From: Novosphingobium sp. KCTC 2891
GTDB lineage: Bacteria > Pseudomonadota > Alphaproteobacteria > Sphingomonadales > Sphingomonadaceae
Length of the DNA stretch: 64,000 bases
Assembly (NCBI RefSeq): GCF_025938155.1
Contig: NZ_JAPCZG010000007.1
Location: forward strand, 124,001 to 188,000
Reading direction: 5' to 3'
Below are positions 39,635 to 49,276 of the stretch, in pieces (the first letter of the stretch is position 1; the number at the start of each line of letters is the position of its first letter). Made by a program: the position numbers and the translations under genes. Below the pieces are notes generated by a model that worked only from the letters and a program-made list of their open reading frames with translations, made no database searches and was not told the origin of the DNA.

Positions 39635-40416
39635 CACCAGTCTCCCGAAGAGCCGCCGCCGCCGAAGCTGCCGCCGCCACCCGAAAAACCGCCGCCTCCG
39701 CCGCCGAAACCGCCAAAGCCGCCGCCCGAACCGCCGCCCCATCCGCCGGTGGGGAAGATCATCACGCCGGGGCCGCCGCCATAGCGCCGCCCGCCGCCGC
39801 GCATCGCGCGCAGGAACGGCAGCACGAAGAAAAAGAAGAAGATGACAAGGAAAACCACGGTGCCGAAATCGAACTGCGGTTCGGCAGCCTTGCTTTGCTG
39901 GGTCTGGGCCGCCTGCGCCACCTTGCGCGCCTCGTCATCGGGCAATTTGAGCTGCGCGATCAGCTGGTCGGAGGCGGCATCGATCCCGCCGGCATAGTCC
40001 CCCTGCTTGAAGCGGGGCACGATCTCGCGCTGGATGATCACGCTCGACAGTGCGTCGGTCAGGATGCCTTCCAGGCCATAGCCGACCTCGATCCGCACCT
40101 TGCGTTCATTGGGCGCGACGATCAGCAGCGCGCCGTCGTTGCGGCCCTTGTCGCCGATGCCCCATGCGCGGCCAAGGCGATAGCCGTAGTCCTCGATCTC
40201 GTAGCCTTCGAGGCTGGGCAGCGTGACCACCACCAGCTGGCGCTGCGATTGCTGCTCCAGCCCGGCCAGCTTGGCGTCGAGCGCGGCCACCTGCTCGGGC
40301 TTCAGCAGGTGTGCTTCATCGACCACGCGGCCGGTCAGCTTGGGAAAGGTCTGCGCGAAGGCGGGGCCGGCGACGAACGCCAGCACCGCCATCAGCGCAA
40401 GGACAAGGCGTTTCAT
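39634..40416 (-). CDS. TPM-domain protein YgcG family with glycine-rich C-terminus
   Basis: 260-residue secreted protein: signal peptide (A-G-P-A-F-A-Q, cleavage near residue 22), TPM domain (L-T-G-R-V-V-D-E-A-H-L-L, then R-K-V-R-I-E-V-G-Y-G-L-E-G-I-L-T-D), a membrane helix near residue 190 and a C-terminal run of about 45 residues mostly Gly and Ser. This is the YgcG/Psb32 type usually paired with LemA. The domain faces the periplasm. The function is not established; roles in membrane or photosystem repair are known for relatives. It starts 25 bases after lemA ends. Confidence 0.9.
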   Translation of the reverse strand: MKRLVLALMAVLAFVAGPAFAQTFPKLTGRVVDEAHLLKPEQVAALDAKLAGLEQQSQRQLVVVTLPSLEGYEIEDYGYRLGRAWGIGDKGRNDGALLIVAPNERKVRIEVGYGLEGILTDALSSVIIQREIVPRFKQGDYAGGIDAASDQLIAQLKLPDDEARKVAQAAQTQQSKAAEPQFDFGTVVFLVIFFFFFVLPFLRAMRGGGRRYGGGPGVMIFPTGGWGGGSGGGFGGFGGGGGGFSGGGGSFGGGGSSGDW

Positions 40417-40441
40417 CGCCCGCGCGCCGTCCGCGCGCGCC

Positions 40442-41122
40442 TTACTCGCCCGCCGCCTTGCTCGCCGGTGCCGCCGTGTTGTCGTTGGCAGGGGCGGCGG
40501 CGGGAGCGGCGGCCGGCCCGTCGAAGCTCACCGCGGGGGCGGTGTCGGCGCCGGGCGTCGTCGCTTCGAACGGGACCATCGGCTTCGCGCCGTAGATCAC
40601 CTTGGCGCCGATGATCGCCGGGAAGGTGCGGATCGTGGTGTTATATTCGCGCACCGCCTCGTTGTAGTCGCGCCGGGCGACCGCGATGCGGTTCTCGGTG
40701 CCTTCAAGCTGGCTCTGCAGCGCAAGGAAGTTCTGGTTCGACTTGAGGTCGGGATAGGCCTCGACCGAGGCGAGCAGGCGGCCAAGGCCCGCCGAGAGCT
40801 GGCCCTGCGCCTGCTGGTACTGCGCCATCTTGGCCGGGTCGGTCACGTCGGCCGCCGAAATCTGGATGCTGGTGGCCTTGGCGCGCGCCTCGGTCACTTT
40901 CACCAGCGTGTCTTGCTCCTGCTTGGCATAGCCCTTCACCGTCGCGACCAGGTTGGGGATGAGGTCGGAGCGGCGCTGGTACTGGTTCTGCACGTCAGCC
41001 CACTTCGCCTTGGCGTTTTCCTCGGCCGTGGGGATCGTGTTGACACCGCAGCCGGCGAGGCCGGCGGCGGCGGCGGCGACGAACGCAAACCGGGTCAGTC
41101 GGGAAAGGAAGGAAGCGGCCAT
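40442..41122 (-). CDS. lemA: LemA-family protein, lipoprotein
   Basis: 226-residue protein with a lipobox L-A-G-C near residue 25 and a LemA helical core (A-K-W-A-D-V-Q-N-Q-Y-Q-R-R-S-D-L-I-P-N-L-V-A-T-V, then the P-D-L-K-S-N-Q-N-F and A-R-R-D-Y-N-E-A-V-R segments). A long Ala/Pro-rich tail of about 40 residues follows. LemA and YgcG proteins are almost always paired. ATG 41122 is supported by GAGAGGA upstream on the minus strand. It opens a three-gene operon, possibly four with NUDIX, and diverges from mscL. Confidence 0.92.
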   Translation of the reverse strand: MAASFLSRLTRFAFVAAAAAGLAGCGVNTIPTAEENAKAKWADVQNQYQRRSDLIPNLVATVKGYAKQEQDTLVKVTEARAKATSIQISAADVTDPAKMAQYQQAQGQLSAGLGRLLASVEAYPDLKSNQNFLALQSQLEGTENRIAVARRDYNEAVREYNTTIRTFPAIIGAKVIYGAKPMVPFEATTPGADTAPAVSFDGPAAAPAAAPANDNTAAPASKAAGE

Positions 41123-41322
41123 GGCTTGAAAGGTCCTCTCGTGCGCCGGGCGCGCCGGCTGTGCGAAGGGCAATGTAGCGCCGCCGTGGGGCGGTTCAAG
41201 GCGCGACACGAAACGTCACGAAGCCGCGAGCAGCGCGGCCGGCACCTGATCGCGCTTGTCGCGTTGGCGGACGAGTGGCAATCAGGAGACGCTCGAGGAT
41301 GGTTAAAGGGGAAATACGGGTC

Positions 41323-41766
41323 ATGGGCATGATGCACGAATTCAAGACGTTCATCGCGCGGGGCAATGTGCTTGATCTCGCGGTCGGCGTGATCATCGGC
41401 GGCGCCTTCGGCAAGATCATCACCTCGCTCACCGAAAGCGTCATCATGCCGGTGGTAGGCTTCATCACCGGCGGCGTCGATTTCACGCGCTTTTTCGTCC
41501 GGCTCGGGCCGATCCCGGCGACGTTCAAGGGCGATCCCACCAGCTATGCCGAACTGAAGACGGCGGGCGTGCCGATGATCGGTTATGGCGATTTCATCAC
41601 GCAAGCGGTCAACTTCGTGATCGTGGCCTTCATTATCTTCCTGATCGTCAAGGCGGCCAACCGCCTGCTGGAAAAGCGCAAGGAAGAAGTTCCCGCCGCT
41701 CCCGCCGGGCCGAGCGAGGTCGAACTCTTGGCGGAAATCCGCGACGAACTGCGCCGCCGCGCCTGA
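41323..41766 (+). CDS. mscL: Large-conductance mechanosensitive channel MscL
   Basis: 147-residue pentameric channel that opens under membrane tension as an osmotic safety valve. The lead [22 protein letters not shown] is the signature first helix; the second membrane helix is near residue 85-107, then a charged cytoplasmic helix ([10 protein letters not shown]). The start is ambiguous among ATG 41323, 41329 and 41332; 41323 with an upstream AAGGGG is used. The gene diverges from lemA and is followed by a terminator and tmRNA. Confidence 0.96.
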   Translation: MGMMHEFKTFIARGNVLDLAVGVIIGGAFGKIITSLTESVIMPVVGFITGGVDFTRFFVRLGPIPATFKGDPTSYAELKTAGVPMIGYGDFITQAVNFVIVAFIIFLIVKAANRLLEKRKEEVPAAPAGPSEVELLAEIRDELRRRA

Positions 41767-41802
41767 AGGAGCGTCAGGTCCGGTCGCAAGTCCGGTCGTG
41801 TG

Positions 41803-41829
41803 AAGGGGCGTCGTTGCGGCGCCCCTTTT
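41803..41829 (+). terminator. Terminator of mscL
   Basis: An eight-pair stem, AAGGGGCG at 41803-41810 against CGCCCCTT at 41820-41827, followed by TT. It lies immediately upstream of the tmRNA gene, which is therefore likely transcribed from its own promoter. Confidence 0.75.
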
Positions 41830-41860
41830 CATTTGAAGCGCAGCGCCTATATGGGTCGTG

Positions 41861-42230
41861 CCGGTTTCGACCGGCTATGACGATAAATTGTGGCGTACAA
41901 TAGACGCAGCGGACCCGGGGGCGGTACCCGGCGGCTCCACCATCACCACCGGACCAATGGGCCGGGCCTTGTTGTCGCAAGGGTGTTGATGGGGCCGAAC
42001 TAGGATCGACGTGTGTTGAAAAGCGCTGTTTTCGTCCGGGCTGAGTAACCCGTTAAAGGCTCAAAACCCACAAGTGCCAACGACAACGACGCACTTGCTC
42101 TTGCCGCGTAATTCTAGGGGCTAACGCCCCGAAGTTACAAAGCCAGAACGCGGTTGGACCCACCGGGCAACAGAAGGGATACCAGCGGCTGGGGACGAGC
42201 CGGGCAACAGAATCGTCCCACCTTCCCACA
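41861..42230 (+). ncRNA. ssrA: Two-piece (permuted) tmRNA
   Basis: tmRNA rescues stalled ribosomes and tags the truncated peptide. The gene is permuted: the acceptor piece comes first and ends at an encoded CCA (41940-41942), and the coding piece starts at G41991. The acceptor stem G41991-G41997 pairs with C41938-C41932 in all seven positions, with G3-U70 (G41993-T41936), the identity element for alanine. The D-loop-like stretch GGATCGACG follows. The tag frame at 42076-42111 reads A-N-D-N-D-A-L-A-L-A-A, stop TAA. The linker between pieces (41943-41990) would be processed out. Outer ends are approximate. Confidence 0.93.
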
Positions 42231-42280
42231 TCTATACCATCGGGCCTGGCACGAGCCGCGCCGCCGGCCGCAGGCACCTT

Positions 42281-42535
42281 TCAGGTGTCGCCGCCGGCCG
42301 CTGCGCGCAGGTCCGCTTTCGCCGCATGCTCGTACTTCACCGCGTCGAGGATCTTGGCGCCGCCCATGAAGACGGCGCCGGTGCAGGCCAGGAACAGCAG
42401 TTTGCCGCCGAAGCCGGGATACTGCCCCAGATAGACATGGCCGCGCTCAACCGCGCCCAGCGCCAGCGCGTAGATGATCGCGAACGCCTCGAAGCGGGTC
42501 TTGATCATGAACAGGCGCGCGATCTTCTGGAGCAT
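42281..42535 (-). CDS. Small membrane protein of unknown function
   Basis: 84 residues with two hydrophobic stretches (about 17-32 and 44-60) and a charged C-terminus. No domain is recognised. Hydrophobic spacing suggests two membrane helices with a short glycine-rich loop (Q-Y-P-G-F-G-G). Good codon use in a stretch between tmRNA and astA, with no competing ORF, supports it. The start is ATG 42535. The 185 bases between it and astA show nothing recognisable. Confidence 0.75.
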   Translation of the reverse strand: MLQKIARLFMIKTRFEAFAIIYALALGAVERGHVYLGQYPGFGGKLLFLACTGAVFMGGAKILDAVKYEHAAKADLRAAAGGDT

Positions 42536-42720
42536 GGCATCCCTCTCTGCCTGAACCCTTCCGCAACCATCGTGCCAGATGAGGAATTGCAGTCCAGAAG
42601 AAGGTTAAGGCCGCGGTGACTGTAAATCGCGGCGACACCCGCTCCGGGCCTGCCGTGCGGCAAGCGTCAGCTCCTGAACCCAACGGCGCGCCGTCTCGCC
42701 GGTTCCGCCTGCCCGCCCGA

Positions 42721-43758
42721 TCAGCGGCGCACGTGCCAGACCTTGTCGCCCACGCCGACACCCAGCCCGGCCGCCGCGATCGGATCGAGCACCAGCCCGT
42801 CACCCGTCTCGGCCACTTCGGCAAAGCAGCAGCGGAAATCGGCCAGCCGCCCGGTTGCGACCAACGCCTTGCGCGCACCTCCCGTGCTTTCGGGCGCGCG
42901 GATGTGCGCCACGGGGGCTTCGCTGGCGGATGCAATCGATTCGACGCGGTCGGTGCGCGCGGTCATCGTCGGGCCGCCGTCGAAGATGTCGATATAGCCT
43001 TCTGACGCGAAGCCCTCCTCCTCCAGCATCCGCATCGCCGCCCGGCCGGAAGGGTGGGGCAGGCCGATCGCGCTGCGCGCGGTTTCCGGCAGCATCGCGA
43101 TATAGACGGGATGCTTGGGCATCAGGTCGGCGATGAACTGGTTGCCGTTGATGGCGTTAAAATAGTCGGCTTCCTGGAAGCTCATGCCAAAGAAGCGCCC
43201 GGCCACCCCGTCCCAGAAGGGCGATCCGCCGCGCTCGTCGATCACGCCGCGCAGTTCCGCCAGAATCTTGTCGCCGAAGCGCCTGCGATGCATCGCGATG
43301 AACAGGTAGCGGCTGCGCGCCAGCAGCATCCCCAGACCGCCGGCGCGTTCGGAGGGATGGAGGAACAGCCCGCCCACCTCGCTCGATCCTTCGAGGTCGG
43401 TGACGAGGTTGAGCATCTCGGCGCGGAACGTGCGGTTCAGCTCCTTGGAGTGCTGGGTCAGCGTGGCCATGCGATAGGAATAGAACGGCCACTGCTGACC
43501 AACGCGCGTGAAGATCTGCGCGGTGCCGCGCACTTCGCCTGTGGCGGTGTCTTCCAGCACCAGCACGAACAGTTCGTCCTTGCTGTCTTTGGAATCGCCT
43601 TCCTCAAGGTTGGCATAGGCCGCGGCGGATCGCTCCAGCTTGGCACGCAGCGCCTTGCGGTCCGGAGGCAGGTTGGTGAAGCCGCCCCCCGTCAGCTTGG
43701 CCATTTCATAGAGGTGCTGCAGATCGTCGGCGCTGGCCGCCCGGATGCGATGGGTCAT
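42721..43758 (-). CDS. astA: Arginine N-succinyltransferase
   Basis: 345-residue enzyme for the first step of the AST pathway, which moves a succinyl group from succinyl-CoA to arginine. It matches over its whole length: lead I-R-A-A-S-A-D-D-L-Q-H-L, the L-F-L-H-P-S-E-R-A-G-G-L-G acyl-CoA loop and the R-F-F-G-M-S-F-Q-E-A-D segment. The next AST genes (astB, D, E) are not in the window. It follows the M20 hydrolase by six bases, so the two are an operon. Confidence 0.95.
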   Translation of the reverse strand: MTHRIRAASADDLQHLYEMAKLTGGGFTNLPPDRKALRAKLERSAAAYANLEEGDSKDSKDELFVLVLEDTATGEVRGTAQIFTRVGQQWPFYSYRMATLTQHSKELNRTFRAEMLNLVTDLEGSSEVGGLFLHPSERAGGLGMLLARSRYLFIAMHRRRFGDKILAELRGVIDERGGSPFWDGVAGRFFGMSFQEADYFNAINGNQFIADLMPKHPVYIAMLPETARSAIGLPHPSGRAAMRMLEEEGFASEGYIDIFDGGPTMTARTDRVESIASASEAPVAHIRAPESTGGARKALVATGRLADFRCCFAEVAETGDGLVLDPIAAAGLGVGVGDKVWHVRR

Positions 43759-43764
43759 TATGGT

Positions 43765-44970
43765 CTACTCCCCTCCCGAAAGTCGATGCAGCACCAGCGC
43801 CGAAAGCGCCGCGCGCTCCGCCAGCGAAGGCACGATCAGGTATTCCTGCGGCGAATGGATAGCCCCGCCGCGCACGCCCATCGTATCGACCACCGGCACG
43901 CCCAGCGCTGCGATGTTGTTGCCGTCGCAGACCCCGCCCGATGGCTGCCAGCCGATCTTCTGCCCCAGCGCGGCGCCGCAGGTTCGCACCAGCCCGAACA
44001 GCGCCTCGGCCTCCGGTGTCAGCGGCTTGGGCGGGCGGGTGATCCCGCCATGGAGGTGGACCTCCACTTCGTGCTCGGTTTCGATCTCGCGGATCAGGCC
44101 GTGGATCGCGCGTGAAAAGCGTTCGGCATCGGCCTCCTCGCGCGGGCGGATGTTGAAGCGCAGCACGGCATGATCGGGCACCACGTTGTTGGCGCTGCCG
44201 CCGTCGATCCGTGCCGGGTTGATCGAAAGTCCGGCCGTTTCCATGTGCTTCAGCCGCAGCGCGAGATCCGCCGCCGCGACCAGCGCGTTGCGCCCGTCCT
44301 GCGGATTGCGCCCCGCGTGCGCCGACCGCCCGGTGACGATGGCGGAGAAGTTGCCGCTGCCGCCACGCGCGCCGGCCAGTGTGCCGTCGGGCAGCGCGGA
44401 CGGCTCGTAAGTGAGCGCCGCGACCTTGCCCTGCGCGAGACTGGCGATCAGCGCGGCGGAAGACAGGCTGCCCGTCTCCTCGTCGGAATTGATCATCACG
44501 TCGTATCCGACACCGGCCGCCGCCGGGCCGGCCTCGAACGCGGCGAGCGCGGAGAGGATCACCGCGATGCCGCCCTTCATGTCGGCCACGCCCGGTCCGT
44601 TCAGCGTTTCCCCGTCGAGCCAGGTCAGCGCCTGGAAGGCGTGGTCCGCCGGATAGACGGTGTCCATGTGGCCCGTCAGCAGGAACCGCCGTGCGGCGCC
44701 GGGCCGCACCGACAGCACCAGATGCGCGCCGTGTGCCAGCGCCGTGCGGGTTCCGTCGGCTGCCACGGCTTCCACCGGGGCGGCCTCGACCAGTCGCACC
44801 TCGCCGGGCAGCGCGGCAAAGGCATCGGCCAGCAGCCCCGCTTGCGCGGCCAGACCGGCAAGGTTGCGCGTGCCGGTGTTGATGGCGCACCAGCCTTCCA
44901 CCTGCGCCAGCATTGCGCCGGCGCCTATCGGTTCCAGCAGGGCGCGTTCGGTGGGGGAAAGCTGTTGCAT
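43765..44970 (-). CDS. M20-family amidohydrolase/peptidase
   Basis: 401-residue metallo-amidohydrolase of the M20 family (ArgE/DapE/CPG2 type). The metal-binding G-H-M-D-T-V (His-Asp), G-P-G-V-A-D-M-K-G-G and D-E-E-T-G (Glu catalytic pair) motifs are present, and the dimerisation insert lies near residues 190-300. The substrate is not certain; proximity to astA suggests it acts on an arginine-derived or succinylated compound. The ATG at 44970 is used; longer readings go antisense into glcB. Confidence 0.92.
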   Translation of the reverse strand: MQQLSPTERALLEPIGAGAMLAQVEGWCAINTGTRNLAGLAAQAGLLADAFAALPGEVRLVEAAPVEAVAADGTRTALAHGAHLVLSVRPGAARRFLLTGHMDTVYPADHAFQALTWLDGETLNGPGVADMKGGIAVILSALAAFEAGPAAAGVGYDVMINSDEETGSLSSAALIASLAQGKVAALTYEPSALPDGTLAGARGGSGNFSAIVTGRSAHAGRNPQDGRNALVAAADLALRLKHMETAGLSINPARIDGGSANNVVPDHAVLRFNIRPREEADAERFSRAIHGLIREIETEHEVEVHLHGGITRPPKPLTPEAEALFGLVRTCGAALGQKIGWQPSGGVCDGNNIAALGVPVVDTMGVRGGAIHSPQEYLIVPSLAERAALSALVLHRLSGGE

Positions 44971-45156
44971 CCGTAACCGTCTAGCGCGGCTTGGGCACGG
45001 GGTGAAGCCCGTGCGACTTTCGGATGATTGCCATTCGCGCGCCGATGCGGCATAGGCTGGGGCATCCTCCCCAGGATCTTCGATTCCATGCGATACCCAG
45101 GCTGCGGCTTCGGGTATCGTGCGTCTGTTACCGAAGCGAATGGGAAGTTGAGATCC

Positions 45157-47283
45157 ATGAACGAACGCGTCACGCTGAGCGGCCTCCACGTCGATCGCCT
45201 GCTTGCGGAATTCGTCGATAACCGCGTGCTCGCCCCGCTGGGCCTTGAAGCTGCGGCTTTCTGGCAGGGCTTTTCCGCGCTGTGCGACCGCTTCGTGCCG
45301 GTAAACCGCGCGCTGCTGGCCAGGCGCGATGCGCTTCAGGCGCTGATCGATTCCTGGCACCGCGAGCGCAAGGGCAAGCCCATCGACGGCGACGAATACC
45401 GCGCCTTCCTCACCGAGATCGGCTATCTGGTGCCCGAGCCGGAGGACTTCCTGATCGGCACGCAGAACGTCGACCGCGAGATCGCGGGCATGGCGGGGCC
45501 GCAGCTGGTCGTCCCCGTGCTCAACGACCGTTTCGTCCTCAACGCCGCCAACGCGCGCTGGGGCAGCCTCTATGACGCATGGTACGGCACCGACGCGCTC
45601 GACGCCGCGCCCGCAAAGCCGGGCGGCTACGACGCGGAACGCGGCGCCGCCGTGATCAAGGCGGGCCGCGCCTTCCTCGACCTCACGCTGCCGCTGGGCG
45701 GTGCCAGCTGGTCCGACTGGGACGGCGAGGGCCTGCCCGCGCTGGTCGATCCCTCGCAGTTCGTCGCGCGCAAGGATGGCGGCCTGCTTTTCTGCAACAA
45801 CGGCCTGCACATCGAGATCGTGATCGACCGCACGCACAACGTGGGCAAGAGCGACAAGGCCGGCATTGCCGACATCGTGCTCGAAGCGGCGTTGACGGCC
45901 ATCGTCGATCTGGAAGATTCGGTTGCCGCGGTCGATGCCGAGGACAAGCTTGCCGCCTACACCAACTGGCTGGGCCTGATGCGCGGCGATCTGGAAGCCA
46001 GCTTCCAGAAGGGCGGCCGCACCATGACCCGCGCGCTCGACGGCGACCGGGAATGGACCCGCGACGATGGCAGTGCGCTCACGCTGCCGGGCCGCAGCCT
46101 GCTGTTCGTGCGCAACGTCGGCCACCTGATGACCAACCCGGCGATCCTGCTCGCCGATGGCTCTGAAATCCCCGAAGGCGTGATGGACGCGGTCATCACC
46201 TCGGCGGCGGCGATGCACGACATCACGGGGCTGGGCCGCCATCGCAACAGCCGCACGGGCAGCATCTACATCGTCAAGCCGAAGATGCACGGGCCGGAGG
46301 AAGCCGGCTTCACCAACGACCTGTTCAATGCGGTGGAAGACCTGCTCGGGCTGGACCGCCACACGATCAAGGTCGGCGTGATGGACGAGGAGCGCCGCAC
46401 CAGCGCGAACCTCGCCGCCTGCATCGAGCAGGTGCGCGACCGCATCGTGTTCATCAACACCGGCTTCCTCGACCGGACCGGCGATGAAATCCACACCTCG
46501 ATGCAGGCGGGCGCGATGATCCGCAAGGGCGCGATGAAGGCCTCCGGCTGGATCGCCGCCTATGAAAAGCGCAACGTGTGCATCGGCCTCGCGCATGGCC
46601 TGTCGGGCAAGGCGCAGATCGGCAAGGGCATGTGGGCCGCGCCGGACATGATGCACGACATGATGGTGCAGAAGATCGGCCATCCGAAGACCGGCGCCAA
46701 CACCGCATGGGTGCCGTCGCCCACCGCCGCGACGCTCCACGCCATGCACTATCACCAGGTCGACGTGTTCGACGTCCAGCGCGATGTCGCGCAGGAAAAG
46801 ACTCCGGGCCTCGACGCCTTGCTGGCGATCCCGCTGGCCGAAGGCACCAACTGGTCCGAAGCAGAAGTGCAGGAAGAACTCGACAACAACGCGCAGGGGC
46901 TGCTCGGCTATGTCGTGCGCTGGATCGATCAGGGCGTCGGCTGCTCCAAGGTGCCGGACATCAACGATGTCGGCCTGATGGAAGACCGTGCCACGCTGCG
47001 CATCTCCAGCCAGCACATGGCCAACTGGCTGCTCCACGGCATCGCCAGCGAGGCGCAGGTGCTGGATTCGCTCAAGCGCATGGCGGCCAAGGTCGATGCC
47101 CAGAACGCGGACGACGCGCTCTATGAGCCGATGGCCGGCAACTGGGATACCAGCTTCGCCTTCCGCGCGGCCTGCGACCTGGTGTTCAAGGGCGTGGACC
47201 AGCCCAATGGCTATACCGAACCGCTGCTGCACGCCTGGCGGCAGCAGAAGAAGGCGGCGATGAAGGTGGCAGAGCCGGCCTGA
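45157..47283 (+). CDS. glcB: Malate synthase G
   Basis: 708-residue enzyme that joins glyoxylate and acetyl-CoA to malate and CoA, the second step of the glyoxylate bypass and of glycolate use. Layout: beta-alpha barrel with an inserted alpha/beta domain, and a C-terminal helical domain. Segments such as [24 protein letters not shown] and the [20 protein letters not shown] block match isoform G. ATG 45157 begins M-N-E-R-V. It diverges from the M20 gene and is followed by a strong hairpin. No aceA is in the window. Confidence 0.97.
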   Translation: MNERVTLSGLHVDRLLAEFVDNRVLAPLGLEAAAFWQGFSALCDRFVPVNRALLARRDALQALIDSWHRERKGKPIDGDEYRAFLTEIGYLVPEPEDFLIGTQNVDREIAGMAGPQLVVPVLNDRFVLNAANARWGSLYDAWYGTDALDAAPAKPGGYDAERGAAVIKAGRAFLDLTLPLGGASWSDWDGEGLPALVDPSQFVARKDGGLLFCNNGLHIEIVIDRTHNVGKSDKAGIADIVLEAALTAIVDLEDSVAAVDAEDKLAAYTNWLGLMRGDLEASFQKGGRTMTRALDGDREWTRDDGSALTLPGRSLLFVRNVGHLMTNPAILLADGSEIPEGVMDAVITSAAAMHDITGLGRHRNSRTGSIYIVKPKMHGPEEAGFTNDLFNAVEDLLGLDRHTIKVGVMDEERRTSANLAACIEQVRDRIVFINTGFLDRTGDEIHTSMQAGAMIRKGAMKASGWIAAYEKRNVCIGLAHGLSGKAQIGKGMWAAPDMMHDMMVQKIGHPKTGANTAWVPSPTAATLHAMHYHQVDVFDVQRDVAQEKTPGLDALLAIPLAEGTNWSEAEVQEELDNNAQGLLGYVVRWIDQGVGCSKVPDINDVGLMEDRATLRISSQHMANWLLHGIASEAQVLDSLKRMAAKVDAQNADDALYEPMAGNWDTSFAFRAACDLVFKGVDQPNGYTEPLLHAWRQQKKAAMKVAEPA

Positions 47284-47325
47284 CGATACACAGGGGGCGG
47301 GGCGAAAGCCTCGCCCCTGTATCGT
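47283..47325. terminator. Bidirectional hairpin between glcB and rsmA
   Basis: A long interrupted stem with outer arms ACGATACA (47283-47290) and TGTATCGT (47318-47325) and inner arms GGGGCG (47294-47299) and CGCCCC (47312-47317). It lies between convergent genes. It has no clear T-tract, so its terminator role is inferred from position. Confidence 0.5.
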
Positions 47326-47350
47326 GAGCGGCCTTACTCGGCCTACGCCC

Positions 47351-48220
47351 CTACTTCGTCAGCGTCCGGGCAATCGCCACGAACTCCGCGACGTCCAGTG
47401 TCTCGGCACGGCGCTGTGCGTCGATGCCCAGCACTTCCAGTGCGTCCAGCGCGCCGGGCAGGCCCTTCAGCGACTGGCGCAGCATCTTGCGCCGCTGGCC
47501 GAACGCGGCCTCGGTCACGCGCTCCAGCATCCGCGCCGAAACGCCTTCGGGCATGGCTGCCGGCTCGACGTGGACGATCGCCGACATGACCTTGGGCGGC
47601 GGGGTGAAGGCGCTGCGATGCACTTTCATCGCGATGCGCGGGGTGGCGCGCCACTGCGCCAGCACCGCCAGCCGGCCATAGGCGTCGGATCCGGGCCGGG
47701 CGATGATCCGCTCGGCCACTTCCAGCTGGAACATCAGCGTCAGCGAGCGCCACTGCGGCGGCCATGCCTGACCGGAAAGCCAGCCGGTGAACAGCATCGT
47801 GCCCACGTTGTAGGGCAGGTTGGCGGCGACGTGCCACGGCGCGTCGAACAGCGTGGCGGGGTCGATCTTGGTCGCATCGCCCTCGATCACGCGCAGCTGG
47901 CCGGGGAAGGCCTCCGCCAGTTCGGCCAGCGCGGGCAGGCAGCGCCTGTCCATTTCGATCGCGGTCACGTTGGCGCCGGCGCGCAGCAGCGCCCGGGTCA
48001 GGCCGCCGGGACCGGGGCCGACTTCCAGCACGTTCTGTCCCCGCAGCTTGCCGGGCACAGCCGCGATCCGGCCGAGCAGCTGCTCGTCGAACAGGAAGTT
48101 CTGGCCCAGCGCCTTGGTCGCGATCAGCCCGTGGCGATTGACCACCTCGCGCAGCGGCGGAAGGTCGGGATTGGGAAGCGCGGTCGGAAGACTGGCGGAA
48201 AGGTCGGGCTGATCGGTCAT
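47351..48220 (-). CDS. rsmA: 16S rRNA (A1518/A1519) dimethyltransferase
   Basis: 289-residue KsgA-type enzyme that dimethylates two adjacent adenines in helix 45 of 16S rRNA, a late checkpoint in 30S assembly. The [21 protein letters not shown] (SAM motif I) and A-A-N-L-P-Y-N (catalytic N-L-P-Y) motifs are all present. ATG 48220 overlaps the pdxA stop (ATGA). It is the last gene of the lptD-surA-pdxA-rsmA operon, in the same order as in enterobacteria. Confidence 0.97.
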   Translation of the reverse strand: MTDQPDLSASLPTALPNPDLPPLREVVNRHGLIATKALGQNFLFDEQLLGRIAAVPGKLRGQNVLEVGPGPGGLTRALLRAGANVTAIEMDRRCLPALAELAEAFPGQLRVIEGDATKIDPATLFDAPWHVAANLPYNVGTMLFTGWLSGQAWPPQWRSLTLMFQLEVAERIIARPGSDAYGRLAVLAQWRATPRIAMKVHRSAFTPPPKVMSAIVHVEPAAMPEGVSARMLERVTEAAFGQRRKMLRQSLKGLPGALDALEVLGIDAQRRAETLDVAEFVAIARTLTK

Positions 48221-49230
48221 GCGTGCCTCCGGCGTGCGCATTCGCCTGCCATGCGGATAGCGGCGACCGTGGCGCCGGGACGGGCGGTGGCGGTGCCGGC
48301 AATGGCGAAAGCGGTGCCGTGATCGGGCGATGTCCGCACGATCGGCAAGCCGAGCGTGACGTTGACGCCCTCGTCGAAATCGAGCGCCTTGATCGGGATC
48401 AGCGCCTGATCGTGGTACATGCAGATCGCCACGTCATACGTTTCGCGAGCGGCGGCATGGAACATGGTGTCGGCCGGCAAGGGCCCGCGCGCGTCGATGC
48501 CCTGCGCCTGCAAGGCGGCGACCGCGGGGGCGATCACGGCGGCATCCTCGTGCCCCATGCGCCCGTCTTCGCCGGCGTGCGGGTTCAGCCCGGCCACCGC
48601 AAGGCGCGGCCGGGCGATGCCGTAGTCGCGGCGTAGCGCGGCGGCGGCGATGGTCGAGCGGCGGGTGATCAGATCGGTGGTCAGCAGGCCCGGCACCGAA
48701 TGCAGCGCGACGTGGACGGTGATCGGCACCACCCGCAGCGACGGCCCGGCCAGCATCATCACCGCGTCCTCGGCCGAAACGCCGCAGGCTTCGGCGACGA
48801 ACTCGGTCTGGCCGGGATGGGTGAAGCCCACGCGGGCCAGTCGGCTCTTGGCGATCGGTCCCGTCACCAGTGCGCCGGCCATGCCTTCGCGCACCAGCCT
48901 TGTCGCGGTCGCCAGCGCATCGAGCGCGAGCTGCGCGCCGGCATCGTCGGGCGCGCCGGGGGTATAGTCCGTTTCCCCCAGATCGAGCACCGGCAAGGCA
49001 CCGTCGAACACGGCGGCAGCCTCGTCCGGGGAGGTGATGGCCCTGACCTTCATATGCAGGTCCCGGCGCCGCGCCGCCTTTTCCAGCACGCGCTTGCTGC
49101 CCACGGCGAAGAACGGCGGCAGCGCGGCGGTGGCGCTGAGCGCCCAGGCGGCACAGATCAGCTCGGGGCCAACGCCGGCGGGATCGCCGATGCTGATGGC
49201 CAGCGGGTGCAGGGCAGACGGGTTGGTCAT
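48217..49230 (-). CDS. pdxA: 4-hydroxythreonine-4-phosphate dehydrogenase
   Basis: 337-residue NAD-dependent metalloenzyme in pyridoxal 5'-phosphate synthesis. The family lead [12 protein letters not shown] and the metal-binding His residues in L-N-P-H-A-G-E-D-G and [11 protein letters not shown] are visible. The start overlaps nothing; the gene begins 46 bases after surA ends. Its stop overlaps rsmA. Linked with lptD, surA and rsmA in many Gram-negative bacteria. Confidence 0.97.
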   Translation of the reverse strand: MTNPSALHPLAISIGDPAGVGPELICAAWALSATAALPPFFAVGSKRVLEKAARRRDLHMKVRAITSPDEAAAVFDGALPVLDLGETDYTPGAPDDAGAQLALDALATATRLVREGMAGALVTGPIAKSRLARVGFTHPGQTEFVAEACGVSAEDAVMMLAGPSLRVVPITVHVALHSVPGLLTTDLITRRSTIAAAALRRDYGIARPRLAVAGLNPHAGEDGRMGHEDAAVIAPAVAALQAQGIDARGPLPADTMFHAAARETYDVAICMYHDQALIPIKALDFDEGVNVTLGLPIVRTSPDHGTAFAIAGTATARPGATVAAIRMAGECARRRHA

Positions 49231-49276
49231 GCCCTGCGGCCTAGCCGGGTTCGGTCCGGGCGGAAAGCCCGCCGGA

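Noticed and set aside
41774..42277. Short ORFs on both strands in the mscL-astA gap
   Set aside because: They run across the tmRNA gene, whose acceptor pairing, CCA and tag frame explain this DNA.
42536..42720. A hidden gene between the small membrane protein and astA
   Set aside because: No frame there has a start, ribosome site and coding bias together. I see nothing in it.
43765..47232. A 1155-residue minus-strand frame extending the M20 gene into glcB
   Set aside because: The extension is antisense to malate synthase. The M20 protein begins at ATG 44970.
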